Shown here in pieces: positions 23,029 through 30,971 of a DNA stretch of 64,000 nt. A program made the position numbers and the translations under genes. The notes under the pieces are model-generated. The model ran no database searches, was not told the origin of the DNA, and saw only the letters and a program-made list of their open reading frames with translations. How positions within the stretch are numbered: the first letter of the stretch is position 1; each line of letters begins with the position of its first letter. This DNA is from Galbibacter orientalis DSM 19592 (GTDB lineage: Bacteria > Bacteroidota > Bacteroidia > Flavobacteriales > Flavobacteriaceae): positions 62,001-126,000 of the forward strand of contig NZ_JH651379.1 in NCBI RefSeq assembly GCF_000260115.1, in the 5' to 3' direction.

Positions 23029-23651
23029 AAGACTTCAATAAAACTACGGTGTAATTTTATTTTTTTATTGATTTCCATTTTTTTGAGTAGTCTGGAAACC
23101 ACCACACGGCTAGTATGTAAATCTGAAGCAATTTCCTTATGGGTTGTATAGATATGCTTACTGTTAATTAGGATAATTCTATTTTGGATATAGTTTTCCA
23201 AACGTTCATCCATATTATTGAATGCAATATTGTCAATACTTTCAAGCATTTCCATCATTCGCGCGTGATAGCTAGAAAATACAAAGTTTCGCCAAGATTT
23301 GTATTTTCGGGACCATTCTTCCATCATTCCTACGGGAACCATCAGAAGTTTAATGTCCGTTTCAGATACAGCGTGTATTTCACTTTTGGAATCTCCGATG
23401 CAGCAACTCATTGTCATTGCACAGGTGTCACCTTTTTCAATATGATAAAGCAACAATTCATCGCCATCGCCATCAGGACGCATAATTTTGATACTGCCAG
23501 ACAACAGTAACGGTATTGATTTTATATATTGACCAGGTTTCATTAAATCTTGTCCTTCCGGAACTTCCATAAAAGTCCCAACTTGGTTGATTTCTTCCAA
23601 AAGTGCAAGTTCAAATTGTGAGCCATAATATTTTTTAAGTTCTTGAATCAT
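23025..23651 (-). CDS. Crp/Fnr-family transcription regulator, probable master of the sulfur regulon
   Basis: This 208-residue protein has an N-terminal cyclic-nucleotide-binding-like beta-barrel (about 20-110), a dimer helix (about 112-140) and a C-terminal winged helix (about 150-208) with THKEIASDLHTSRVVVSRLL as the helix-turn-helix. There is no FNR-type N-terminal Cys cluster. Three cysteines, C77, C83 and C84 in GDTCAMTMSCCIG, sit in the ligand-facing part of the barrel, which could sense persulfide or another electrophile. The gene overlaps the DUF983 gene by 17 bp and lies behind an operator of the same type it is expected to bind. I infer it binds GTAAC-N4-GTTAC. Confidence 0.92.
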   Translation of the reverse strand: MIQELKKYYGSQFELALLEEINQVGTFMEVPEGQDLMKPGQYIKSIPLLLSGSIKIMRPDGDGDELLLYHIEKGDTCAMTMSCCIGDSKSEIHAVSETDIKLLMVPVGMMEEWSRKYKSWRNFVFSSYHARMMEMLESIDNIAFNNMDERLENYIQNRIILINSKHIYTTHKEIASDLHTSRVVVSRLLKKMEINKKIKLHRSFIEVL

Positions 23652-24033
23652 TGCTTACTTTTTTAGCGATTTCAGGATTGTATTTTAAAAAGAAATGTGC
23701 CCAAATGGATTTTGAAACTGCTCCTATATAGGACATTGTAATAAGCAACGCGGCGACAATACTTAGCATTATTCCTGTTGGACCGAAATCCAAACCAAAT
23801 ATGAGCGTAAGCACATAAGCTGCCACAGCCACCGCAATACCAACGCCATAAGAAACATACATAGACCCTGTATAAAAGCTTGGTTCTATATGATATTTTA
23901 ACTTACATTTTGGACAGTATTCCCTTACTTTATTCATATTTGAAATTCTATAAGGATGTCCCTCCAGAAATTCCCCTTGACGGCACTGTGGGCATTTTAA
24001 GAATAAGATGCTGTATAATTTTGTCTTTTTCAA
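23635..24033 (-). CDS. DUF983 membrane protein
   Basis: This 132-residue protein starts with TTG (24033); I see no ATG nearby. It has an N-terminal zinc-ribbon-like part with two Cys pairs (LKCPQCRQG and YCPKCKLKY), then two membrane helices (VSYGVGIAVAVAAYVLTLIF and ALLITMSYIGAVSKSI). This matches DUF983, whose members often lie near haem-copper oxidase genes. Its function is unknown. Its stop lies inside the regulator gene, so the two are translationally coupled. Confidence 0.88.
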   Translation of the reverse strand: MKKTKLYSILFLKCPQCRQGEFLEGHPYRISNMNKVREYCPKCKLKYHIEPSFYTGSMYVSYGVGIAVAVAAYVLTLIFGLDFGPTGIMLSIVAALLITMSYIGAVSKSIWAHFFLKYNPEIAKKVSNDSRT

Positions 24034-24057
24034 TTTTAAGTCTACCTAAATTTTAGG

Positions 24058-24101
24058 TAAAAATACAAGGAATTGATTTAATTTTCGGTAACAGATGTTA
24101 C
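24058..24101 (-). promoter_or_regulatory. Crp-type operator and -7 element of the DUF983-regulator operon (autoregulation)
   Basis: The perfect repeat GTAAC AGAT GTTAC lies at 24088-24101. TATTTTTA (24065 to 24058, minus strand) begins 22 bp beyond it, and the predicted leader is about 20 nt. It puts the regulator under its own presumed binding site. The stretch from 24102 to 24322 shows nothing I can identify. Confidence 0.82.
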
Positions 24102-24322
24102 ATAAAATCAAATGAGAAATATAATATTCTGATTATTTGGATTTTTAAATATCTACTTGTGGTCTTTTTAAGTTATTAAAGGATCAATGATATTTCTTTT
24201 TAAATTTGAAATATAATATGGAATGATATTAAATGCCTTCATATTCTAAAAAAAATATTTGGGCAGCAAAAATATCAAAATGTTGTACTCGACCCTTTTT
24301 TAGGGTGGATTTAGAACAAAAA

Positions 24323-24346
24323 AAGCCGAAGATTTCTCTTCGACTT
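24323..24346 (-). terminator. Rho-independent terminator after tRNA-Leu
   Basis: On the minus strand, AGTCGAAGA and TCTTCGGCT pair (one G-U) around GAAA and are followed by seven T. It starts a few bases after the tRNA 3' end. Confidence 0.85.
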
Positions 24347-24349
24347 TTG

Positions 24350-24430
24350 TACGGGCGGGGGACTCGAACTCCCACATCTCGCGGCACCAGATTCTAAGTC
24401 TGGCGTGTCTACCAATTCCTCCACCCCCGC
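24350..24430 (-). tRNA. tRNA-Leu (anticodon UAG), structurally irregular
   Basis: The minus strand has a class II tRNA layout: 5' GCGGGGG, the D-loop sequence AATTGGTAGACA, an anticodon arm CCAGA-CTTAGAA-TCTGG with anticodon TAG, a long variable arm, and TTCGAGT as T-loop. Some pairs fail. The D-stem GAG/CAC has an A-A. The T-stem GGGAG faces CCCCC. The acceptor 3' strand is 1-5 nt short of what GCGGGGG and the T-stem need. Position 37 is A, where tRNA-Leu(UAG) normally has G. It may be a divergent or decaying copy, or the 3' end may have been altered by recombination. Confidence 0.75.
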
Positions 24431-24576
24431 ATTTAATATTTTTATAAGCTTTTTCTTGCTTAATTCCCATGTTTTGCTATTGAACATATAGATAAGTAGA
24501 GTTTTACTGTTAAGTATACATATTGACTTATTGAATGCGCCTATTTATATTTTTTTGCACCTAAATTTTATTATAT

Positions 24577-26142
24577 ATGTCTTGTAGCGCTCATTTTTCA
24601 TTTCTTGCACCCGTTTTTAATGGTATCTCTCTTCCTGATGAAGGATTTATTTCAGGTTATGCAGCGATTATTCATGGTTTACAGTTGCCAGTTCCTTTAC
24701 CAATTCCATTTACAGTGGTAAGTTTGAAAACAGTACGTGTCCAAAATGATAACTTCACTTACTTGCCCAAAAGTTATAAAGTGGATGATTCACTTGAATA
24801 TACAGAAATACAGGCACTCTATAAACATTTAGTGTTTGCCTTAAAATATGAAGGGGTGAATCTTTTAGTATTTAGTGCCTTAGTAAAACATTATAGTGAA
24901 GAGGAGCTGATTCAATTGGTCAGTATTGAGCCTACAGGTCAATATTCAAGAAGAATTTGGTTTTTAATAGAATGGTTACTCGGATCGGAACTTACGGGTA
25001 TTTCCAGCATTAGTAAAAAAAGCTATGTTGACGTAATTGACACCCAATTACAATATGGTATAAAAGCAATACGGTCACCCCGTCAAATGGTCAATAACAA
25101 TTTACCCGGAACCGTTGACTTCTGCCCACTGGTTCGTAAAACAGCTTTTTTGGAGCATCATATTCAGGAAAATTTATCAGCCAGAAACAAAATCTATCTA
25201 AAGGGTATACGAAAAAGTATTTTACAAAGAGCTGCTTCCTTTTTATTATTAAAAGATTCCAAGGCTTCTTTTACCATTGAAGGGGAAAGCCCCAAAAGCA
25301 AACGTACCGCACGTTGGGGATAAGCCATAGGGCAAGCAGGCATGAAAGACCTAAGCCATGAGGAATTTGAACGCCTACAGCAACTCGTCATAGAAAATTC
25401 CCGTTTTATTGATATGGGCTACCGTAAAAAGGGAGGTTTTATAGGGTAACGGGATAAGGATACTTTTTCTCCCATCCCAGACCACATTTCCGCAAAACAT
25501 GAAGATATTCCGATACTGATGATGGGGTTGTTGGAAACTAATAGTAAACTATTGGACGATGAGATAGATGCTGTACTTTCCGCAACCATTATTGCGTTTG
25601 GGTTTGTAAACATTCACCCTTTTGTAGATGGAAATGGACGTATTCATCGCTATTTGGTTCATCATATATTAGCTAAAAAAAGTTTTTCGGAGCAAGGAAT
25701 TATTTTCCCTGTTTCCGCCTGTATCCTTAATCATATTGGAGATTATCAAAAAGTACTGGAAAGTTATTCCACCTCTTTATTGGATTTTATTGAATGGAAG
25801 GAGACAACTGACCACAATGTTGAAGTCATCAATGAAACTATAGATTATTATCGTTATTTTGATGCAACTGCACACGCAGAGTTTTTATATGGTTGTGTCA
25901 AGGATACCATTGAAAATATCATTCCTCAAGAAGTTGATTATTTGACCAAATACGAAGAGTTTAAGTATTATATTGACAACACATATGCAATGCCTGATGA
26001 TATGGTGTCATTATTAGTACGCTTTTTGGAGCAAAACAATGGTAAATTCTCTAAACGGGCAAAAGCGAAAGAATTCTCAATGCTTACTAAAAGAGAAATT
26101 GAAGATATTCAATCCCAATATAATTTGATTTTTACCTCCTGA
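24577..26142 (+). pseudogene. Class II Fic-domain protein inactivated by two in-frame TAA codons
   Basis: One reading frame runs from ATG 24577 to TGA 26142 (522 codons) and is broken only by TAA at 25321-25323 and 25447-25449. Both breaks are consistent with CAA (Gln) to TAA changes. Before the first stop, SFTIEGE matches the [S/T]xxxE[G/N] inhibitory helix motif of class II Fic proteins. After the second stop comes the complete active site HPFVDGNGRIHRYL, preceded by PIPDHISAKHEDI. Fic enzymes AMPylate target proteins and are common in mobile elements. The downstream half alone (from about 25519) has the active loop but no inhibitory helix; whether it is made is not visible. Confidence 0.88.
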
Positions 26143-26158
26143 AAAAGAATAAAGAGAA

Positions 26159-27364
26159 CTAAAAATCAACAACTTTATCCAAAGCAGCATCAGCCTCTTT
26201 TTTCATAAAGTTTGCTTGGTAATTTATAGTAGTCGTCACGGAAGAATGACGGTATAATTTCTGCAGCATTTGAATAGGAATTTTATCCCCGGAGATATTA
26301 CCAAAAGTATGGCGGGCAATATGCATACTCAATTTTTTATTAATATTGAGTTTATCGGCTACTCGCTGAAGTTTTCGATTGACATTTCTGTTTACCGATT
26401 GTGTTCTTGAAAGGAGGGATTTTTTATCATTTAAATCGATTTCTCCCAAATCCGGAAATACTAGGTTATTTTTGTTAGAGAATTGTCTATAGAATTCCAA
26501 TATGGCTTTAGCTTTTTCCGGAACTTTTAAAGAATCATGTTTTTGATTTTTGCTCATTCTGTAATAAAGCCTGTCATCCTTAAAGTCTGACCATTTTAGA
26601 AGTAATAAATCTCCAACCCGTATGCCGGCAAAGTAAAAACTGAACAACCACAAATTAACGGCATGTTTCTGTGGAGGGGTTAAGTTTGGTGCGTTTTCCA
26701 ATAACCTGACTTCTTCAATACTCAACCCGATCTTTTCAGACTGCGGAAACTTGATTTGAATTTTCCCCTTTCCAAAGGGATAGCTGTCTTTACTAGCCAA
26801 TGAATCGGAAATAGCCCTGTTATACACTGTACGAATAACCATCAAATAGTTTACCACAGTTCTTGGAGCCTTTTTGTCTTGATGTAACAAATAGGTTTCA
26901 AATTTTCTCAAAAGAAAAACAGTGATTTCCCGAAAGGCTAATTCCTGTTTACCTACAAAATTTTTAAACTTTTGGATTCTGTTCTTTTGTGTTTTGTACT
27001 GACGGTATTTTTCACTTTTCAAAAGATTGTCTAAGTAGCGTTCGGCAACGAGAAAAAAATCAGCTTTTTTCTTTTCAACGATTTTCTTCTTGATAGTTGA
27101 AATAGATTCATAATCATCTTTTGCTTCAGATTCCAATAGTTGACCATTTGCTTCAGAAAGTTTTTTGAGGATTAGTTGGTTGAGTCTTGTAGCATTTGGG
27201 TGAGATGATTTTACAAGTCTATTACCTTCATCCCAAAATTTAGGAGCAACATATTGACCAGTATACAAATAGGTAGATCTTCTATTTTTTGTAATTCTGA
27301 TAACAATAGGATGCTCTTTATCAGCTTTTTTTTTCTTCCATAAAATTGCTCTAATTGATGCCAT
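26159..27364 (-). CDS. Tyrosine recombinase/integrase
   Basis: This protein is about 401 residues from the ATG at 27364 (MASIRAILWKKKKADKEHP); the open frame continues upstream, but this is the usual start of the family. It has the N-terminal Arm-like domain, a SAM-like core-binding domain (about 110-200) and a C-terminal catalytic domain with Arg in YFAGIRVGDLLLLKWSDF, HIARHTFGN and LYRHSSVTTTINYQ (active Tyr). This is the common Bacteroidota phage/ICE-type integrase. The start lies about 160 bp from an initiator-tRNA 3' half, the expected arrangement of an integrase beside its attachment site. It converges on the Fic pseudogene. Confidence 0.93.
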   Translation of the reverse strand: MASIRAILWKKKKADKEHPIVIRITKNRRSTYLYTGQYVAPKFWDEGNRLVKSSHPNATRLNQLILKKLSEANGQLLESEAKDDYESISTIKKKIVEKKKADFFLVAERYLDNLLKSEKYRQYKTQKNRIQKFKNFVGKQELAFREITVFLLRKFETYLLHQDKKAPRTVVNYLMVIRTVYNRAISDSLASKDSYPFGKGKIQIKFPQSEKIGLSIEEVRLLENAPNLTPPQKHAVNLWLFSFYFAGIRVGDLLLLKWSDFKDDRLYYRMSKNQKHDSLKVPEKAKAILEFYRQFSNKNNLVFPDLGEIDLNDKKSLLSRTQSVNRNVNRKLQRVADKLNINKKLSMHIARHTFGNISGDKIPIQMLQKLYRHSSVTTTINYQANFMKKEADAALDKVVDF

Positions 27365-27525
27365 AAATGATATCTTTAATATAAAGATACAACATCTCAG
27401 GTAAAACATAGGTAAAACATTTTACCATTTTTCTTATATTTATTTGGTATTTTTTAACATTCAAAAATATTTAACTAATTGATTACCAGTTAAATTGCAT
27501 TTTATTGATTTGGACAGGTAATTTT

Positions 27526-27567
27526 CTCATAACCCGAAGGTCACTGGTTCGAGTCCAGTTCCCGCTA
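27526..27567 (+). other. 3' half of initiator tRNA-fMet, probable attachment site (att)
   Basis: The sequence begins CTCATAACCCGAAGG, the anticodon loop (CAU) and the CCC half of the three G-C pairs that mark initiator tRNAs. It continues through the T-arm ACTGG-TTCGAGT-CCAGT and the acceptor strand TCCCGCT plus A. Upstream there is no matching anticodon 5' stem, D-arm or acceptor strand, so only the 3' half is present. The region from 27410 to 27525 shows nothing else I can identify. A terminator follows at once, suggesting this is the native downstream end of the tRNA gene. Confidence 0.85.
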
Positions 27568-27578
27568 CTAGGAATGAC

Positions 27579-27608
27579 AAGGCTTCACAGAAATGTGAAG
27601 CCTTTTTT
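27579..27608 (+). terminator. Rho-independent terminator after the tRNA-fMet fragment
   Basis: The arms AAGGCTTCACA and TGTGAAGCCTT pair perfectly around GAAA and are followed by a run of T. It probably ended the original initiator tRNA transcript. Confidence 0.88.
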
Positions 27609-27732
27609 TATTTCACTTAGTACAGAATTTTGGATCCTGGATCATTCCCAATTGTTATAAAATTAATTATCCCCCATCCAACTCCTATTGGGATTAAATT
27701 TATAAAACCTGTAAATTTGAAGAAAAAGTACT

Positions 27733-28359
27733 ATGAAGAAAAAACATATGGGATTTGGGGGGCTTATACTCATTCTTGGATTGTTTGTACTTAAACCTTT
27801 GCTCACCAACAGTATTAAAAAATATAGGTATGAGAATGAAATTCTTCCTATCCGAAAAGGAATAAAAGAGCGTATAAAGCGAGAACAACAAAGTTTCCCT
27901 GGCACTAAGGGAATTATTTATTCCCTCTCTACTTTTCCTAATCCTGAGATTGCTTATGTAACAGGCTATCATGAAGAAAAAAATAGCGCGCTCCCCTATT
28001 TTGATTTGACAGTTGAAACTCCTTTAGGACATAGAACTTTTTCAAGAGATACTACCATTGGACAAGTGATAGGAATTTTAATAAACCATCATGACTCTAT
28101 CCCTGATGAAGATAAAAACCGCATTTTTAATATTTATTACAAACTTGGTACTGATTTAATTGATAAAGAAATAAATCGTTCCGTAAGTATAATGAGAGTA
28201 TATTTAAAGGATTCTTTATATGATGCCGTATTTATTGCTAATACCTTCACTAAGAATTTCAATAGTAAATCTAATGAATTAGCCAGAAAGCGACTCAAAC
28301 GTATTGAGAAAGAATTAGGCACAATCAAGACTCAATATTATCAGCAGACCATTAAATAA
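27733..28359 (+). CDS. Hypothetical protein with N-terminal membrane anchor
   Basis: I do not recognise this 208-residue protein. It has a basic N-terminus and one membrane helix (GFGGLILILGLFVLKPLL, residues 7-24). A long helical, highly charged region with many Lys and Arg follows, along with a small mixed part around TPLGHRTFSRDTTIGQ. It stands alone in the plus direction just after the tRNA terminator. The composition looks like a real protein, with no shadow gene opposite. Confidence 0.65.
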   Translation: MKKKHMGFGGLILILGLFVLKPLLTNSIKKYRYENEILPIRKGIKERIKREQQSFPGTKGIIYSLSTFPNPEIAYVTGYHEEKNSALPYFDLTVETPLGHRTFSRDTTIGQVIGILINHHDSIPDEDKNRIFNIYYKLGTDLIDKEINRSVSIMRVYLKDSLYDAVFIANTFTKNFNSKSNELARKRLKRIEKELGTIKTQYYQQTIK

Positions 28360-28386
28360 TCTCCCTATAAATTCTTTCTAAGACTT

Positions 28387-29034
28387 TTAATTCAAGCTAA
28401 AAACAACCCCTCCTCCAAGACTAAATTGATAAAATGTAGAGTATGTTACTACGGTTGCTTGGGGTCCATATCCATCAAAATAAAATCCACCACCAGCTCC
28501 CTGAACTGCTGAGAGCAATTGCGCTTGCATCCGAATTCCAAAATAGTCGTTCATCCAAAAAATCCCTCCTAATTTAGCTCCCCAACTAAATTTTGTTGCA
28601 TCAGAGCTTCTTCCATTATCTGGATTGTCTAAGTTTGCTATTACCATTCCCGCCATTAATCCTCCATATCCTTGAAATTGAGAACTAGGTCTCGAAAAAT
28701 AACGATTTGCACCCAACATTAAGTAATTTATCCCTAAATCAAAATTGGTATATTGCTCTCTTATTGTATTGTAAGTTTGATACCAAGTTGGTGAATTTGT
28801 GTCTTGACGTAAATAAGTAAATTCAAACCCCATATACGGACTCGGTTTATATTCCAGTCCTCCACCCCATTGAAAGCCTCCTTTTATTTTTCCTTCGTAA
28901 TAAGCTTGATAATCGTAATACGAATCGAAACTATCATCAAAAGCATAACTTCCATAAAAGTTAACATAAATATCTTGAGCTTGAGCGCTACCAATTCCTA
29001 AAAACAAAACCAATAGATAAAAGAATTTTTTCAT
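28387..29034 (-). CDS. Outer-membrane beta-barrel protein
   Basis: This 215-residue protein has a signal peptide (MKKFFYLLVLFLGIGSAQAQ) and alternating amphipathic strands rich in Tyr, Phe and Gly. It ends in FYQFSLGGGVVFSLN, a typical C-terminal beta strand. Segments such as GGGLEYKPSPYMGFEFTYLR and YFGIRMQAQLLS fit the OmpW/OmpA-like small barrels of Bacteroidota. The specific function is unknown. It is followed, in the same direction upstream, by another probable outer-membrane protein. Confidence 0.8.
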   Translation of the reverse strand: MKKFFYLLVLFLGIGSAQAQDIYVNFYGSYAFDDSFDSYYDYQAYYEGKIKGGFQWGGGLEYKPSPYMGFEFTYLRQDTNSPTWYQTYNTIREQYTNFDLGINYLMLGANRYFSRPSSQFQGYGGLMAGMVIANLDNPDNGRSSDATKFSWGAKLGGIFWMNDYFGIRMQAQLLSAVQGAGGGFYFDGYGPQATVVTYSTFYQFSLGGGVVFSLN

Positions 29035-29073
29035 TATTATTTTTTTTAATTACACCCTATTATATAATTCAAT

Positions 29074-30129
29074 TTACTTTTTCTTTATTCCGAAGCGATA
29101 ATTTGCCGATAGCATAATTTGGTTTCTCCCTCTTCCAACCCCAGTTTCAAGACGATACCACCAACGTTTTCCATGGTTATACTGAACCCCTAATTGTAAA
29201 GACACATGCCCTAAAGGTTCTTTCTCAAACTGATAGCCCAATGTTCTATCTCCGGGCGTTCTTCCTTCCAGCCAGTCGTCAATTTCTTTTACAATTTGAT
29301 TTACAACTACCTTTTGAGCTGGTTTCAAACCATCATACCAATTATTTGCTGTATCTGAAATATCATTTTTTATTTCTTGGATTTTCCCTTTATCAACCTT
29401 AGAAAACATATCACTTATGCGAAGCTCGCCAGATGAATCTCTTGCCAAATATTGATGTTGAGCTCCTATACTAAAATTAATATTATGAAACCGTTTATGA
29501 AATCCGAAACTACGGCCTACACGAAAAGAAGTAACTGTTCCGAATACCTTATCGTCTAAAGAACTTACATCCGACCAAGTTGCATTGAAATTCAAAATAG
29601 CAAAATAATTTCCTGCTCCATATGCCAAAACAGTTCCCAATCCATAAGTATCTGCAGTGGGATTAGTTGGGATATCTAATTCGAAAGGGTTTGTTAACTT
29701 TATGGCGTTATTGCTTTCTGAATGCGCATATAAGCCATATACATTTAAGAAGGGAAACAACCAAGCTTCTAATCGTACGTTTACAACATTTGCAGTATTT
29801 TCAAAAGTTTCAAACTCCAAAAAATCCATATCTACAAATTCGGAGTCGTCCAATCTCAACGCTATATTATCAATATTTAATTTAGTGTCTTGAGCAATAT
29901 AATTTACCATTATCCCAAAAGGAAGTGGTAAATCATGACCTGTTTTCTGGACTCTGTCTCCATAAATAGGTAAAACATAAGGGTAATCATGACTCATCAA
30001 ACTGTCTCTATAAGCTTGATCTATCTTCCGAATAGCTAAATCTTGCCCAAAAACATCATTACAATTTACTATTGCAACAATCAATAGTAACCCTATCTTA
30101 AAAAAAAAGTCTTTTTTGATATACCTCAT
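29074..30129 (-). CDS. Putative outer-membrane protein, function unknown
   Basis: This 351-residue protein has an N-terminal signal sequence (about 1-29, FFFKIGLLLIVAIVNCNDVFGQ) and a beta-rich body with porin-like strands (VRLEAWLFPFLNVYGLYAH, WWYRLETGVGRGRNQIMLS, closing in LSANYRFGI). A helical, charged insertion lies at about 235-290. It may be a barrel with a plug-like or periplasmic insertion. I do not recognise a family. The neighbouring genes suggest an envelope cluster. Confidence 0.75.
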   Translation of the reverse strand: MRYIKKDFFFKIGLLLIVAIVNCNDVFGQDLAIRKIDQAYRDSLMSHDYPYVLPIYGDRVQKTGHDLPLPFGIMVNYIAQDTKLNIDNIALRLDDSEFVDMDFLEFETFENTANVVNVRLEAWLFPFLNVYGLYAHSESNNAIKLTNPFELDIPTNPTADTYGLGTVLAYGAGNYFAILNFNATWSDVSSLDDKVFGTVTSFRVGRSFGFHKRFHNINFSIGAQHQYLARDSSGELRISDMFSKVDKGKIQEIKNDISDTANNWYDGLKPAQKVVVNQIVKEIDDWLEGRTPGDRTLGYQFEKEPLGHVSLQLGVQYNHGKRWWYRLETGVGRGRNQIMLSANYRFGIKKK

Positions 30130-30305
30130 ATATTATATTTTCACAGGAAAAATAACAGAACCAGTAATCTATTGTATAAAACCTCTCCTATAATAATATC
30201 TCCGTTTAAACAAAACTGAGAAAAATTTAAAATGAATATTTATCCTTTATTTCAAACTTAAAATATTATACTTACTCTTCCTTACTCTTCTAAAGCATTA
30301 ATTTC

Positions 30306-30923
30306 TTACGCCTTATTATTCTCTTTATGTATGGCATCAATCATATACTTTTCCAAAGTACCATCTCTCCCAAAGCTGTTTAAAGAATTCATTGCATCTT
30401 TCATAGAAATAGGGATAAACTCTATATCTACCTTGGCTATAAAACGTATTTCTCCTGCATCCATTCTGGGAGCATCTGGAACATAAACACTAAAAAAACC
30501 ATCTTTATAACTAGTAATAAAAGCTATTCGGTAGAAGATATCTTCTTTTAAAAGAATGGATTTCCAATTATCATCATCTTTTTTTGCTGGCTTATCTCCA
30601 AGCAATCTATACTTCAACATTTGCAAACTTGGAAAAAGTAAAAACAATTTATCCTCAACTTTTTGCCCCCAATCATTCACAAGTCCTTTCTGCACTAGAT
30701 ATCCACTTAGATAGCAAATAAAAACTAAAATTGCTACTGTAAATATGGTTACTGTAGCAGCTCCAAAAACAGAATGAATATTAAAAATATCAACCAATTT
30801 TCTACCTAAAGGTGTAGCAAGCTTGATAGCATGTGTAATTAGAACAATAAAAATGAGTAAGGGAATTAGAAAAAATATCCCTCCTAATATTACAGCATTA
30901 GTAGATTTATTAAATATTTTCAT
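30306..30923 (-). CDS. DUF502 family membrane protein
   Basis: This 205-residue protein has two N-terminal membrane helices (VILGGIFFLIPLLIFIVLI and TVTIFTVAILVFICYLSGYL) and a soluble C-terminal domain with FITSYKDGFFSVYVPDAPRMDAG. The arrangement matches DUF502 proteins of bacteria and plants, whose role is not established. It lies between two outer-membrane protein genes. The 176-bp gap downstream (30130-30305) holds no gene I can see. Confidence 0.78.
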   Translation of the reverse strand: MKIFNKSTNAVILGGIFFLIPLLIFIVLITHAIKLATPLGRKLVDIFNIHSVFGAATVTIFTVAILVFICYLSGYLVQKGLVNDWGQKVEDKLFLLFPSLQMLKYRLLGDKPAKKDDDNWKSILLKEDIFYRIAFITSYKDGFFSVYVPDAPRMDAGEIRFIAKVDIEFIPISMKDAMNSLNSFGRDGTLEKYMIDAIHKENNKA

Positions 30924-30971
30924 AGTGTTTCAAGCTAAGTGATTATTTACCTTTCTAATACATCCAAAAAT

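Noticed and set aside
24577-26142. Recoding of TAA/TAG as sense codons (three in-frame stops in otherwise intact genes)
   Set aside because: The other genes end normally in TAA, TAG or TGA, and the three stops occur only in mobile or decaying genes.
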